Shown: piece by piece, positions 10,341 through 21,892 of the stretch | How the letters are laid out: every line of letters begins with the position of its first letter | Position numbering within the stretch: the stretch's first letter is position 1 | NCBI GenBank assembly: GCA_030762935.1 | Contig: CM060900.1 | Span: 434,086,421 to 434,150,420 of the forward strand | DNA from: Hymenopus coronatus | Taxonomy: Eukaryota > Arthropoda > Insecta > Mantodea > Hymenopodidae | Direction: 5' to 3' | DNA length: 64,000 nucleotides | Program-made: the position numbers and the translations under genes | Notes under the pieces: generated by a model | Database searches by the model: none | Seen by the model: the letters and a program-made list of their open reading frames with translations, nothing else | What the model was told of the DNA's origin: nothing

Positions 10341-10639
10341 GGTGTGATTCACAAGGGGTCATTGTCACATTGCTATCACAAATTGAGCTGGATTGTTTTT
10401 AGTGAAATTATATGGAAAATAAAAACACCAATATCTCCGCTTTCTCTACCATAGGGCACAGTTTGTTAAGAAAAAATAATTTACAAATTAGTATGATCCA
10501 ATAATATGTAATTCCTTGCATATAGTGGTATTTAATAATTACTAAACAACCTTAACTTACAACGTTTAAGTTATCTTTAAAGCGGCCTTGTGCACATATG
10601 CTTATAGTTTCTGTGAGGGCTAAGTTCATTATCAGCGCC

Positions 10640-10715
10640 TCGTATACTACAAGGTAGCTAATCAATAGGCGTATCGCGGGTGCGAGTTCCGCCTTGGGCA
10701 TGGGTGTTTGTGGTG
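10640..10715 (+). repeat. Degenerate tRNA-like SINE head
   Basis: GCGCCTCGTATACTACAAGG and GGTGCGAGTTCCGCC resemble A- and B-box regions followed by a GGGCATGGGTG body. It is immediately upstream of a family Q copy. No acceptor pairing is visible, so it is a SINE relic rather than a tRNA gene. Confidence 0.35.
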
Positions 10716-11612
10716 TCTTTTTCTCTACCTATTCTGCAAACAAACTATTCTTACAAAGGATTATTCATTTATTTACGTAGTGCTAATCGAGATAAACGGT
10801 AGCAGAAATTGTCTTATTACTTGATTCCTTATAAGCAGAAGGGAAATAAAGAAATACATTAGGCTAACGCGATAGACAAATCTTATAAATTATATCGCTA
10901 TGTGAAACAGTTGCAATTCGGTTCTCTTTGCGTGACTAGGAGTAAAACAAAAGAGGTGTGAAACGGAAGATGGCTTCCCGTTTGAAAAAAACCTTAAGTA
11001 CTATTAAATGGAACCAATGACAAGGGATATCTATCTTGGGAACGGATAGCTCTACACACAAAAATATATATATATATATATACCATAAATTATCTGTTTT
11101 AATGAGATCTATATTTCTTAGTAGTAAATTTTTGTCTCTCTCTTACGAGACTTAACGGTTTATCACTTACACAAAGTCATTCAGAAATAAGAGGTCTTCA
11201 GAGCGTAACCCCGGAAATTCAAAATATGCATTTTATTTGTAATGAAGGTATCTTAAGCATATGGCATTTTAATCAAGCTCGTCAGAGACATTTTTGCAAA
11301 AATCAAATTTTTCTAAAGATATTCCACGTAAAGGGTTATTTGGGGTGGGAGAGTTTTCTTGAAAATCTTCGTGTCGCATCCTTGGAAGATATTGAACTTA
11401 AATAGCAAGTTTGATAACGGAGTTTTCGTTTTTGAGTTGTGCTGCCCCCTCCGCCATAGACGCACATGGAAATTTTTACAAAAACGTTTTTTTTTAATTC
11501 AGGGGTCTCAAAATATGTATTTACGGTGAAATATCGGTATCGAATGTTCGGGTGGTGGAATACAATATCTTCTCCATCTACTATTCGTGTTGTACATACG
11601 TAGTAGACAAAA
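10716..11612 (+). repeat. Family Q dispersed repeat, near full length
   Basis: It begins TTCTCTACCTATTCTGCAAA and CAAACTATTCTTACAAAGG. It continues through the diagnostic blocks AATCGAGATAAACGGTAGCA, TAACGCGATAGACAAATC, TAATGAGATCTATATTTCTT, GTGTCGCATCCTTGGAAGAT and TTTACGGTGAAATATCGGTA. It ends near the ACATACGTAGTAGACAAAA terminus. A (TA)n microsatellite lies at 11066-11083. No translated frame is conserved among copies, so I treat it as non-coding. Confidence 0.8.
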
Positions 11613-11867
11613 AAAATCATTAGGCGGAAGCGGGCTCTACAACCTACAACATAAAATGTTATTTTTCCGTCGGTTAGGAACGCTAAAGGAGAGAAATTTG
11701 AAACAGAGGTAGTTTTTGTTTTCGATGCATTTTCACTACAAAAATCGCAGTTCAGTTGTGGCATAAATGTGGCAATGACCCTTTTTCAGTGTAACCAATA
11801 GTGTTGTTACAAGCACCCCGGTACGATAGAGGCGCAGAATTCAAAATGTGAATCTAATTTGAAAGCC

Positions 11868-12120
11868 GCCTCTTTAGTGTGGGGGCAGCGTGTGCCTCAC
11901 TTTTATGAGGTCGCGAGTTCGAATTTAGCTTAGGGTGAGTAACCCGCATACGTTTTATTTGGGGGGGGGTCGCTTATCCTGAGAGACAAATGTCAAGTAC
12001 AATTAAGCTCCATAGATAAGCTCATTTCATCGATATCATTCATCGTCCGATATGACCAACCAGGTTAAAGGGCGTTAAAGGACAAAAATACCGAAATAAA
12101 ATATTAATAATAATAATAAA
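11868..12120 (+). repeat. tRNA-derived SINE, family D
   Basis: Head TAGTGTGGGGGCAGCGTGTG, with B box CGCGAGTTCGAATTTAGCTT. Body: TAGGGTGAGTAACCCGCATA, CTTATCCTGAGAGACAAATG, AAGCTCCATAGA, CATTCATCGTCCGATATGAC and CAACCAGGTTAAAGG. The tail is (AAT)n. Close copies are at 15997-16235, 44139-44390 and 62688-62905. Confidence 0.85.
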
Positions 12121-12229
12121 ATAAGAAATTGAAACTACAGATGGCCAAAACTTCGAACCTGGTACCACCCCTTCTGAAGTCCACTTCCTTCAGAAGGAAT
12201 TTTGTATAATTGTGTATAACGGGTTAAGA

Positions 12230-12510
12230 GACAGACAAAAACTTACTAGGTACGCAAAAAAAATATAGCTCTTTAAATTAGACAATTTATCCTAATTAAA
12301 GCTTTTTTGCATAGTCCATTTTCGAGATATCCATTATTACATGAACATTTCATTACTTTTGTCATGGCTATTCAGTTGTTTCTCTCGATATCGTGGGAAC
12401 GGTGGTGAATTAAAGGCCAACAGAAAGAAACATCCCGCTATTGAGTTAATTTCCTCTTTCCCGCCTTGTACCTATAACGAAATGCACAATGCAACTATTT
12501 CTGCAAAATG
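12230..12510 (-). repeat. Old, diverged family Q fragment
   Basis: AAGAGACAGACAAAAACTTACT, TTCGAGATATCCATTATTAC and a TTTCTCTCGATATCGTGGGAAC-type block follow the minus-strand order of family Q with heavy divergence. The boundaries are uncertain. Confidence 0.5.
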
Positions 12511-12534
12511 TACCCTAACATAAAATAGAAAAAA

Positions 12535-13315
12535 TCTGATGTCTTGCATTCACATGACTTCTCTACCTGTTCTGCAAACAAACTATTCTTACAAAATATT
12601 ATTCTTCTATCTACATCATGCTAAAGAGGTAAACATTAACAAAATTAGTCTACTACTTAGTCCCCTATAAGTAGAAACTATATAAGGGAATATGCCAGGC
12701 TAAAGCGATAGTCAAATCTTTTAAAAGCCGATCGACATGAGAACAAAGAAATTTCGGTTCGCTTTGCATTTTCAGAAAAACAAAAGAGATGAAACGAAAG
12801 GTAACCCTGTTTGAGAACTGTACAACGAAAATGCACACGACATAAATTCTGTGTTTTAACGAGATCTACATTATTTGTGTAGTAAGTTTTTGTGCATCTC
12901 TTACGGTTTACCTGTTATGCGAAATTCAGCAAAATTCATCCAGAATGAACAGGACTTCAGAAGCTACTCCCAGAAAATTCAAGATATACATTTTATTTCT
13001 GATGGAAATAGCTTTAATGTACGGTATTTTAATGAAAGTCGTTAAGAGAAAAACAAAATTTTCAAAAATTTGTCCAAGCAAAGGGTAGTTTTGGGTGCGG
13101 GGATTTTCTTGAAACTCTTTGTGTCGCATCCTTGGAAAATACCAAACTTTAGGTATGCAGTCCACAGACACCACACACATGGATACTTTTCTAATTTTTT
13201 GTGGCTCAGGGGACCTCATAACATGTATTTCCGATGAAATCTCGGTATCGAATTGTTGGTCAATACAATACTTCCTCTATACACTATGTACATAGTAGGT
13301 GTAGAGAAAGTAAAA
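12535..13315 (+). repeat. Family Q dispersed repeat, full-length type copy
   Basis: This is the most complete copy, at about 780 bp. The start is CTGATGTCTTGCATTCACAT followed by GACTTCTCTACCTGTTCTGC. The end is ACTATGTACATAGTAGGTGT followed by AGAGAAAGTAAAA. The subterminal motif ACTT(T)CTCTA near the start is the inverse of TAGAGAAAGT at the end, a possible 9-10 bp terminal inverted repeat. The interior includes a near-palindromic TACCAAGTTTGGTA-type block in most copies and a (CA)n-prone segment. Its 97-codon minus ORF is a by-product of the repeat. Confidence 0.85.
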
Positions 13316-13373
13316 ATGAAAGAATAGTTTGTAAAAACCAAAAAAGGAAAGGGAGACAATTTTTGATGATACA

Positions 13374-13700
13374 GTCGATCTGGGTGGCTCAGTTGGTTAG
13401 GTACTGGCTTTCTGAATCCAAGGTGGCCCAGATTATTGTTTTAAATGTACTTAAAACTCTCTTTTATTACTTTTTGTTCAATGATCGACCAGCACGAATA
13501 CTGTACAGATTAGGCTGAATAACGGAAACAAAGAACAAATTATGCCAATTCTGAGTTGGCTAGGTGGGCTGTTAACTAAACGGTATGGTAACAAAGCAGA
13601 GTTCGCTGCTCTTATTAGTATTACAAAAATGGTGCACGATGGATATGTGAATACAGAAGCAGAAGGAAAATAAGTACTATACACTGCACTGGATGCTTAA
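13374..13700 (+). repeat. tRNA-like fragment followed by unclassified sequence
   Basis: GGTGGCTCAGTTGGTTAGGT at 13382 is a good A-box-like stretch, but the B box is replaced by CCAAGGTGGCCC. Downstream, GACCAGCACGAATACTGTAC weakly resembles the ACCAGCACGAAGACTG motif repeated at 33219 and 34244. This may be a SINE relic. Confidence 0.35.
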
Positions 13701-13789
13701 AAACGATAGCACTATATCATAGACTTACCTGCATGTAAAACAACTCCTGTGTGACGATTCCGCCACAACAGCGGTAGCGTCGTTAACTA

Positions 13790-14885
13790 AATAAAACAAA
13801 TGATGTTGCATTTACATAACTTTCCCCACCCATTCAACAAACTATTCTTACAAAAGCATTCTAATATCTAGTTCATGTTAATCTCTGTAGCAATGCTTTT
13901 AAACTGTATTTTAGGGAAATACAGTAAACTTAAGCGACAGAAAACTCTATAAGAGCTAGTCCCTATGCCGTGGCTTTAAAATTCTGTTTACTTTGCATCA
14001 GCAGAAGGAAAACGAATAAGAGATTTCCATTTAGAAAAGCATACATATTGGAAAATTCAAAACAATAACAAGAAATATTTGCACATTTTTAACTCCACAA
14101 CAAAGGTATTTCACATACATTGTGTGCTTTAACAAAATCTATAGTTTTGTGCAGTAAGATTTTGTCTATCTGTTATATTTGACCAATAATGTGAAAGTCA
14201 TTCAGAATGAAGAGGAGTTCAGAGGCGATTCCCAGAGATTCAAGATCTACACTTAACTAATAAGTATCTTTGGTGTTTTAATCAAAATTGTTAAGAGCAA
14301 TTTTTAAAAATCAATAGCATTAGCAGAAATAGTGCTATTACTTATTTTCTTGTCCTTACAAGAGAAATAAGGGAATATACCAGACTAAAGTGATAGTCAG
14401 ATCTTATAAAAATGTTCGGTAAAATGAATGTTATTTCAACCCTCCCCCTCCTTTCTCTCTACCTACATACCTATCCCTCTCACTCTGTCATATTCGTTCT
14501 CTTTGGTTGAGCACCAGAAATAAAAATGAATAACTTCCTATTTCAGAAAAATATAATTATGCTAAATTTGAAACCAATAACAAGCAACGTTTCGGAAATG
14601 GTTAAACATTAATTGTTTGTTCTAATGAGATCTGCATTTTTTGTGTAGTAGGTTTTTGTCTATCTGTTACGGTTTACAGTTATACAAAAGTGGTCCAGAA
14701 TGGAGTGAACTTCAGATATCATTCCTCGTAAATCCAGGATACATATTTCATTTGTAATGAAAATATCTTAAACATATGATATTTTAATCAAATAATGGAC
14801 ATTTTGAGAAAATAAACATTTTCCAAACATATTCCACGTAAAGTGCAGTTTAGAGTAAGGATTTTCTTGAAAATCTTCCTGTTGT
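13790..14885 (+). repeat. Two overlapping or tandem partial family Q copies
   Basis: The first begins TGATGTTGCATTTACATAAC and runs to about 14310 (TAATCAAAATTGTTAAGAGC). The family's early block then restarts with ATTAGCAGAAATAGTGCTAT and runs again to AATCTTCCTG near 14880. The order of diagnostic blocks therefore resets within the region, indicating two copies each lacking an end. A CT-rich stretch lies at 14440-14485. Confidence 0.7.
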
Positions 14886-14889
14886 GAAA

Positions 14890-15295
14890 ATTGCCCGACA
14901 TGACTGTTCACTAATAACACCAGAAGAACGATCCAGATGAATAGGAAGACCTGAAATTAAGCAGGGGAAGACCTGAAATTAAGCAGGGGTTGGAACAGAA
15001 CAGGATTGAAAACTATGTGTAGAGAAATTTGAAGATTTTGGCAAGAAATAGCCATTATTGGAAAATGCTCATGAGGAAGACCAGATGGCATGTAGATGTA
15101 CAGAATATGACGTACAATCTCAATTATTTTTCACAAAAATTTCAAAGCAACTATCAAGGTCAGACTAAATTAATGCAGCGAGTTCAGTTGTGGCACAGGA
15201 AAAACATTGTCCATTGTAACAAGCCTGTTTTCTCAGTGCAAAAACAGAACAGCACGTATGGCCTGAATGAAGCAGAATTTACATTAATTTAAAAT
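14890..15295 (+). pseudogene. Possible LINE C-terminal remnant
   Basis: Across a stop, the plus strand reads GRPEIKQG..., then NLKILARNSHYWKMLMRKTR. This resembles the C-terminal tail of many non-LTR retrotransposon polymerases (GRPKxRW...W...A.DR..WR.L). A 22-bp direct repeat (AAGACCTGAAATTAAGCAGG...) occurs twice at about 14946-14990. The 87-codon ORF (15029-15292) contains the second part. The family call is tentative. Confidence 0.35.
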
Positions 15296-15996
15296 TATGT
15301 AACGGATTTGTGAGAAAGGAACCACGATAATTATAATATGCATCACTTACTACATTGCGCCTTTACATGTATCTCGGTATAAGACACGATACCGTGAGAA
15401 GCTGTAATTACCGAATCTGTAGAATGAACATTTAGAGAAGTGAGCACGGCGAGTTCTTTAAATTCTGCTTAGAGAATCACCTTAGCAGTAATTCCTGAGC
15501 ACTCAAGGTTGAACAAGCCACCTCCTCAAACAACTAAATGGGATGATACAAAATGTAGTTCTGTGCTCGCAGACCAAGAAATATGCCCCGTGTTTGCCCT
15601 GCTGGTATATTACTTTGCGCTGCTGGTGAAGATTAACGAAGAAAATATTCAAAGGGAAATTAAAAACCCTATGCCGCCAATGTTAAATCAAATAAACTCA
15701 TGACCCATTAACTCATAAACTAATTTTCACTTTCCTGCCACCTCCTATAACAGACAAGAGGAAGTATTTTACTCCATCCAAAAATTCGGTGTCCAAATGT
15801 TACTGCAAATACATAAGTTGACATCCCCTAAAAAAATAAAAGCAGTTTTTATGTGTCTGTCTGTGAAGTGCTGAAAAATGGGACACATCTGAAGTTAATT
15901 ACCAAGCTTGGTACTTAATTTCAGAAACTGTAAAGATCCGGCACGGAGATTTTTCAGATTAATCCTCGTCTCACAAATTATCCAATAACAACTGCT
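15296..15996. other. No recognised feature
   Basis: AT-rich sequence with one 64-codon ORF of no recognisable family and no repeat signature that I can place. Confidence 0.35.
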
Positions 15997-16235
15997 GCCC
16001 GCCTTAGTAGTGTGGTGGTAGCGTGTCTGCCTCATATCAACAGGTCGTGAGTTCGAATCTGGCTTAGGGTGAGTTACCCGGATAAGGTTTTTTCGGGGTT
16101 TTCCCTTATCCTGGGAAGACGAATGTCTAGTAACTTTAAGCTCCATGGGCCCCGAGATCATTTGAGCATCATTTCACCAATTGCATTCATTGTCCGATAT
16201 GACCAACCAGGTTAAAGGACGTTAAGCTAAAAAAA
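15997..16235 (+). repeat. tRNA-derived SINE, family D
   Basis: Well-preserved copy: AGTGTGGTGGTAGCGTGTCT head, GGTCGTGAGTTCGAATCTGG B box, TTACCCGGATAAGG body, CATTCATTGTCCGATATGAC, CAACCAGGTTAAAGG and an A-rich tail. The head resembles a Gly- or Val-type tRNA. Confidence 0.88.
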
Positions 16236-16320
16236 CTGCTATCTCACAAATGGCTGACGTTACAAAAAAGAAATAAACGTTGCTTTTTAAGTGGACCCAC
16301 ATTTCTATATGTGGGCACCG

Positions 16321-16902
16321 GGGTAGCTCAGTAGTTTCGTGCTGAAGTTTGGTGGTTCGATTCTGGACTCTGTGGTGCCGATTTTAATTCGGCCCTGTCC
16401 AAGCCTTCAGCTCTGATTAGCTGCTGTGAAGTAGCCCTATGGCTCAACGGTTTGGAGTTAGGAGCCAGGAGCAGGAACTAGTCGCCCGAGTGTACTCGGG
16501 CGGGGGCAAATCACCACGGTACCTATCCGCTTTTCTCGCGGATTTACCCGTGTGATATAAAAGATGTAGTCTTATGCAAGCGTTTTTGTCTGTGTCAAAG
16601 TAATTGGGCAGGGTGTTTCCCTCTGTGCAGCCGGCGCGGGCTGACTTACCTATCTGAGAGGCCACCCACCCAGAGAGGGACCAGGCCCGATGCTGCTTAC
16701 CTTGGCCAGCCGCTTGCGGGCTGTCAAGGAAAGCAGTGCCGGCTAGCGGGGAGACCTGAAGGGATATAGGTACGGGGTGGGGGAAGCCAGTGTTGCAGAT
16801 CTGGTCGGAGTACAACTGAATGGTCACCCGTCCGAGTCGTGACCATGCCCGATGCTGCTTAACCTGGCGGGTAGAACAATAAAGGGAGAGGCGGCCGGAA
16901 AA
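16321..16902 (-). repeat. LINE 3' untranslated region / repeat shared with 55.5 kb
   Basis: The segment at about 16459-16680 is clearly repeated at 55515-55720 in the same orientation (shared AGGAGCAGGAACTAGTCGCC, CACCACGGTACCTATCCGCT and GCCGGCGCGG blocks). It lies downstream of the minus-strand LINE C-terminus at 16903-17280 and so is probably its 3' UTR, or an element inserted there. The far end (16321-16400) has a degenerate A box (GGTAGCTCAGTAG) and B box (GGTGGTTCGATTCTGG). It is notably GC-richer than its surroundings. Confidence 0.65.
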
Positions 16903-17280
16903 CTACCATCCCAAGGCGTCCTTGGGAAGGCGGTAGCTTACGCGTCTCCTAGGCAGCGTGAGGTCGTAAAGACCGAGAGTGTTCACCTGGGGATTTGGGT
17001 GGGGAGCAAGTTTAGTGTATATTGTGCGAGCTCTTTCTCGCACAACGTCCACTATGTAAGGCATTCCGGAGTGGGAATGGAGAACGTGGGACGGGAATCT
17101 GCGGTCTGTGCCGTATATCATCCTCAATGCCCTGTTCTGCACGGTCTGCAGCCTGCGGATGGTGGAACGAGCCACCGAACCCCAGACCTCACAGCCGTAC
17201 AGCATCAGGGGCGGGATGACTGCGCGGTACAGCCGTAGTTTTAGGTGTGTAGGCATGGTGGAGCGGAAGATGGGAAACAA
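16903..17280 (-). pseudogene. Non-LTR (jockey-like) reverse transcriptase C-terminus, 5'-truncated
   Basis: A continuous 125-codon minus-strand frame contains LYRAVIPPLMLYGCEVWGSV, then IRRLQTVQNRALRMI and a later LAPHPNPQV, and ends with a stop at 16903. This matches the region after the catalytic domain of jockey-type LINE polymerases (LY.S.I.P..LYGC..WG...I..LQ..QN..LR.I). Nothing of the polymerase core remains upstream. The coding similarity stops near 17280, as expected for 5' truncation during target-primed reverse transcription. The frame is open and GC-rich, so the insertion is comparatively young. Confidence 0.88.
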
Positions 17281-17754
17281 CTAGGACACAGCAGTGCTTT
17301 TATACGATTTTTGTCAAAATGCCAATTTTTGGTGCACAAAATACATCATATTTAAATGTATACATGTATTTGCAATGTTTGATAGTCCTATGGAAGGTAT
17401 AACGCATGCTTTGGGGTCATTTCAGAGCGTTGCGCTGCTTAAATTACCCTCTTTGACAAACTTTAAGGCCAATTTTGTCAGTTTTAATTTTTTAAATGTT
17501 ATTTTATATATTTCCCCTTATTCAAAATCTGTATTCTGCCACAAAAATACAGCTATATGTCTGAAAAATAATTAAAAGCAGTACAGAAAGCGTGGAACAA
17601 AATACATATCTTGTTGGAATTCTGATATTGTCCATTGATTAGTTTAAAACAAAATGATTACCTAGTATAATCATGCGCAGCATTTTTTTTCCGATTTGTG
17701 ATATAAAAATAATGTTTTAAGAAAAGACTATCCACTATAAGGAAATTTCAACCA
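17281..17754. other. No recognised feature
   Basis: AT-rich flank of the LINE. A 93-codon plus-strand ORF (17294-17575) shows no family signature. Confidence 0.35.
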
Positions 17755-18020
17755 GAAAATTCCGATGTATTCCCTTCACTTTCTCTACAAACTATTGTCA
17801 TAAAAGATTATTGTTTTATCTACATCGTGGTAACTAAGATAAGCCTTAGCGAAAATGCTTATATTAGTTCCGTCTAAGTGGAAGAGTAATAACTTAATAC
17901 ACTAGACTAAAGCGATAGTCAAATCTTTAAAAAGCCGGTCGCTATGTGAAACAATTGCATTTCGGTTTTCTTTGCGTGGCCAGGAGTAAAACAACAGAGA
18001 GTTGAAATGAAAGATGAGTT
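17755..18020 (+). repeat. Family Q 5' part
   Basis: The 5' blocks are present in order: TTCACTTTCTCTACAAACTA, TTATTGTTTTATCTACATCG, ACTAAAGCGATAGTCAAATC and CAGGAGTAAAACAACAGAG. They stop near 18020. Confidence 0.7.
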
Positions 18021-18639
18021 CCCGTCAACATCAATAGAATACTATCAGAATGCTACCAAAAAATGGTAAATAAAGCTAAACAAAAGTGAATCGCTTTTAG
18101 AGTGAGAAAAGTAGTTGGCCTTACCGTATTTATCTCATAATACTAAATCAAACATCTGTACACTTAACAGCAAGTTCCTGTTGAGTTTGCAGTGAATTGT
18201 TGAGAGTTTACTATTAGGATTATTACAGAATATTGGAATAGTAAGTTCAAGACACGAGTAGTTAAGGCAAAATACGCATGTTTCACCTTCAGGAACTCTG
18301 AAACTGCCCGAGTCATAAGCAGTTTTTGAAAGCAGTTTTTGAATTGGTAGCTGTCCTTTGCCCCTTTTCCTGAAAGCTAAGACATGTCTTCTCATAATGA
18401 ACAAGGAGAAATCCGTTTTTTTTCTGACACGTGGGTGCCAAGAACTCCCTCCGAGGTGTAAGTAACTGGACATCACACACTAGTGTTTCATGCGCTACCT
18501 AGTCTCAAAATGATGTAATTTTCTTTGTTAAATAAAAGCACAACTTAAAAGTTTCGAAGCTGCGACATCAAACTTTAGACAACTTCAATAATAAGCTATA
18601 AGGCTGTAATATTCGTTCGGTCGTTTCGAAACAGCATGT
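18021..18639. other. No recognised feature; one 113-codon minus ORF
   Basis: The minus ORF at 18135-18476 encodes a protein with no motif that I recognise. There are no signal peptide, membrane or catalytic signs. With this base composition a frame of that length may be chance. Confidence 0.25.
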
Positions 18640-19412
18640 ATAAAAATCTGGTGTGTTCCATTCACGTGACTTCCTCTATCTTTTCTACAAACAATCTTTC
18701 TTACAAATGGTTATTATTTTATCCCATCATGCTGATTGAGATAAACATTAGCAAGGCGTGTCTCTTTACATGACCTGGAGAAAAACAAAACAGAGATGAA
18801 ACAAAAGATGTCTTCCTGTTTCAGAAAAGTTTATGTAGTTTAAAATTGATGCCAATAACAAGGTATATGTCGGAAACAGTTTACTCTAAAAACTTGACAA
18901 AATATGTGTTTTAACGCGATCTACGTGTTTTGTGTAGTGTTTGCCTATCCCTTACGGTTTACCAGTTATGCAAAATTCATCCAATGAGGTGGTTTGTAGA
19001 GGCTGTTCCGAGAAAATCCAATATATACATTTTACTTTTTATGTAAATAACTTTAATATACGATAATTTAAACAAACTCCTTAGAGCCATTTTTGAGAAA
19101 AAACATTTTCAAGCATTTTTCAATGTAAAGGGTAGTTTGGGCTGGAAGGATTTTCTTGAAAATCTTCGTGTCGCATCCTGGGAAGATGCGTAACTTAAAT
19201 GCCAACTTTGGTATGTAGCGGTATTTTCATTTTTGGGCTATACTAATCTACAAACACTCACACAAACACATACACTGAACTTTTTCTATTTTTTTTAATT
19301 CAGGGATTCTCAGATATGTATTTTCGTTGAAATGTCGGTATCAAATTTTTGTATGGAATACAATACATTTTCTACCTACTATGTTCATTGTACAAACATA
19401 CTAGAGAAAGTA
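18640..19412 (+). repeat. Family Q dispersed repeat, near full length
   Basis: It starts CTGGTGTGTTCCATTCACGT, then GACTTCCTCTATC. It contains TTAACGCGATCTACGTGTTT, GTGTCGCATCCTGGGAAGAT and TTTTCGTTGAAATGTCGGTA, and ends ACAAACATACTAGAGAAAGT. Part of the early block is deleted (jump from ATTAGCAAGG to CGTGTCTCTTTACATGACC). Confidence 0.82.
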
Positions 19413-20439
19413 CATAATAAAAGATGGTGGGTGAGAAATTCCTGTATATGTAAAACATGTGATTTTTACTAGAGGTGCAGTATAGTAAATGCTTTTAAAT
19501 ACATACGTTCAAACAGAATAGTTATTTTTATCTCCCCCCCCCCTCTCGCTGTGTAGCTTTCACTAGTATAAGGAAATAGGGAACTTGAATCCCGCTTAGG
19601 TTTGGCAAACCTGCTTGAATTTTTGTGAGAGTTTTTACATCAACGCAAAGAACACAGGCCTTGATCTTCGGTTCATGTAGCGTGAACAAAATGCATCCAT
19701 CATCGGTGCATCGCTTGAAGGCCTCAGCAGTCAGCACAGTATATTAATGGTGAATAAATAAACAAGAATGTTATAGCCAGTAACAAAGGAACCCAAGCAC
19801 TTTGCATACAGAAGAGATGAAAACTGCATATTTATACCGCTGTTACAGGCCAAGATTGGTTCAGTTATTCAAATGTAAATTGCAAATAATTTTTCTCTAC
19901 AGTTCAACAAGGACCCTGAGATTTTCTCATGAGAACAATTACTGAAACTAGGGCAGTTTGGTATCATACACCCTTCCGCTTTAGAGTAACCTACTGAATG
20001 AATATTGCAGCTATGAATACTAATGTGCTTTATACAAGATTGAAAAATCAGAACATCGGGAAACGTTTACTAGAAAGGAATAGAAAGTTTTATATGGGAG
20101 AATAAAGAACCTGACGAGACTTATTTCTCTCCAGTTTATTTGGGGTATTAAATTAAAAAGTATCCAAAAATCTTTTACATTACATTCAAATGAATTTTTC
20201 TACTCTTTATTAGTGGCTAAATAAAATGTTCAAAGGGAATAGTGATAGCCACATGTTTAAGAACTGTACGATATGTGCTGAACTTAAAAATTCCAACACT
20301 CTTTTCATGCCATGGTGAGAACCAACAGAATATCGACAGGACTTTAATGGAATCACAATGTATTTAACATTTAAAACCAATATTAAGAACGTCTGGGTAG
20401 TTGCTGATTCCACAACTTTTTAAAAATAAATTGTGTGCT
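19413..20439. other. No recognised feature
   Basis: AT-rich sequence with scattered short ORFs without family resemblance and no clear repeat copy. Confidence 0.35.
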
Positions 20440-20754
20440 TAAAGTGGTCTAGGTTTCTTTTTCTGTACTGTGTTTTTCCTTATCTCGTAGCTTTACCGGT
20501 TTTACATCATAGAAAATTCCTTCCAGATAAATTGGATTTCACATACTATTGCCAAAATTATCATAATATACATTTTATTTGTCACGCAAATATTTTAAAT
20601 ATATTGTATTTTAATCAGAATTACGAAAAATGTTTACACAATAAAAAAAAAGTCGAAAATAGTACCATATATAGGTTTATTTGGGGTGTTTTTTTTTTTC
20701 TTAAAAATCTTTGTGTCATACTGAGCTTAAATGTCAAGTATATGCCCTTTTGTT

Positions 20755-20838
<84 letters not shown>

Positions 20839-20885
20839 ACAAAACCGTGCCAACAGGACTTTTCCTTGAAACTTTTTGAATCGTT
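20440..20885 (+). repeat. Diverged family Q copy with (TC)n(CA)n microsatellite
   Basis: Faint family Q order is visible: ATAATATACATTTTATTTGT, ATATTGTATTTTAATCAGAA and CTTAAAAATCTTTGTGTCAT. A compound microsatellite lies at about 20757-20837, where (TC)n is followed by (AC)n, at the position where family Q copies usually have a CA-rich stretch. The 148-codon ORF over it is low-complexity read-through, not a gene. Confidence 0.6.
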
Positions 20886-20984
20886 AGATGCTTATATGCG
20901 GTATTGGCCTTGAAACATCATCCCCTTTCTATTACATAGGGAGAAACAGCTGACTAGCAGCAGCATTTTAAAAAGTGAGGAAGT

Positions 20985-21822
20985 ATTTTAAAAAAAAATA
21001 TGTTGCTTTCCATTCACATTAATTTTTCTATCTGTTCTGGAAACAAACTTTTCTTACAAAATATTAAAATCAAGATAAACATTATCAGAAATAGTCTTTA
21101 TCACTTAGCTCCTTATAAGTAGAAGGTAAATAAGGGAATATACTGGGAAAAAGCGATAATCAAATCCTTTAAAGACCTGTCGCTAAGCGATTATCATTGA
21201 AATTCGGTTCTATTTCCATGGCAGGAGTAAAACAAAAGACAAATGAAACGGATGAGGACTTCCAGTTTAAGAAAAGTTTTAAGAAGTTTAAAATTGAAAC
21301 AAAATCAGGAAAAATCTTTTAAATTTTTCGCTCTACAGAAAAGCTGCATACGACATAACTTGTGTGTTTTAACGAGATTTACATTTTTTGTGTAATATGC
21401 TCTTGCCTCTCTCTTACGGTTTACCAGTTATCCAGAATGAAGGGTGTAGTCCATTTTATTTGACATGTAAACATCTTTAATGTACCGCATTTAAATAAAA
21501 TCGTCGCCATTTTCTATAAAATTGAAAATTTAGAAAAATTATCCATTTAAAGAGTAGTTGGGGTGGGGAGATTCTCCTGATAATTTTTGTCTCATTCTTG
21601 GAAGACGCTATACTTTAATACCAAATTTGGTATTTAACCGACTTTTCGTTTTTTGGGTACTGCTAACCATATACACTGACTTTTTTTCCTAGAATGCTTT
21701 TTTGGGATTCAGAGTCTTCCAAACGTCTTTCTGTTGAACTTTCGCTATCTAGTTATGGATGGAAGGCACTACTTTCTCTACCTCATATTGTACATTGTAC
21801 AGACGTACTAGAGAAAGTAAAA
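20985..21822 (+). repeat. Family Q dispersed repeat, near full length
   Basis: It starts TTGCTTTCCATTCACATTAA and TTTTTCTATCTGTTCTGGAA. It has TAACGAGATTTACATTTTTT and TTTAAAGAGTAGTTGGGGTG, and ends TACAGACGTACTAGAGAAAGTAAAA. It ends 71 bp before the short palindromic element at 21893. Confidence 0.82.
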
Positions 21823-21892
21823 TTTCATAGTGATATTAGCGAATACCTCGGAATTGACTGACGACTTAAAAAATCTATTTGATATAAATTTA

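Noticed and set aside
11336..11764. 142-codon minus ORF
   Set aside because: Lies entirely across a family Q copy. Similar short frames (e.g. 13219-12926, 33510-33823) arise in other copies with different reading and stops; no conserved frame across copies.
12535..13315. Helitron identity for family Q
   Set aside because: The 3' part has CTAG and a small palindrome nearby, but conservation extends beyond CTAG into AGAAAGTAAAA, and there is no terminal TC at a fixed 5' end or A|T insertion signature.
16444..16827. 127-codon minus ORF as an independent gene
   Set aside because: It is the 3' region of a LINE and shares its sequence with 55515-55720. GC-rich repeat sequence keeps a frame open by chance.
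20433..20879. 148-codon plus ORF
   Set aside because: Half of it is (TC)n(CA)n microsatellite translation (SLSLSL then HTHTHT); the rest is a decayed family Q copy. Not a gene.
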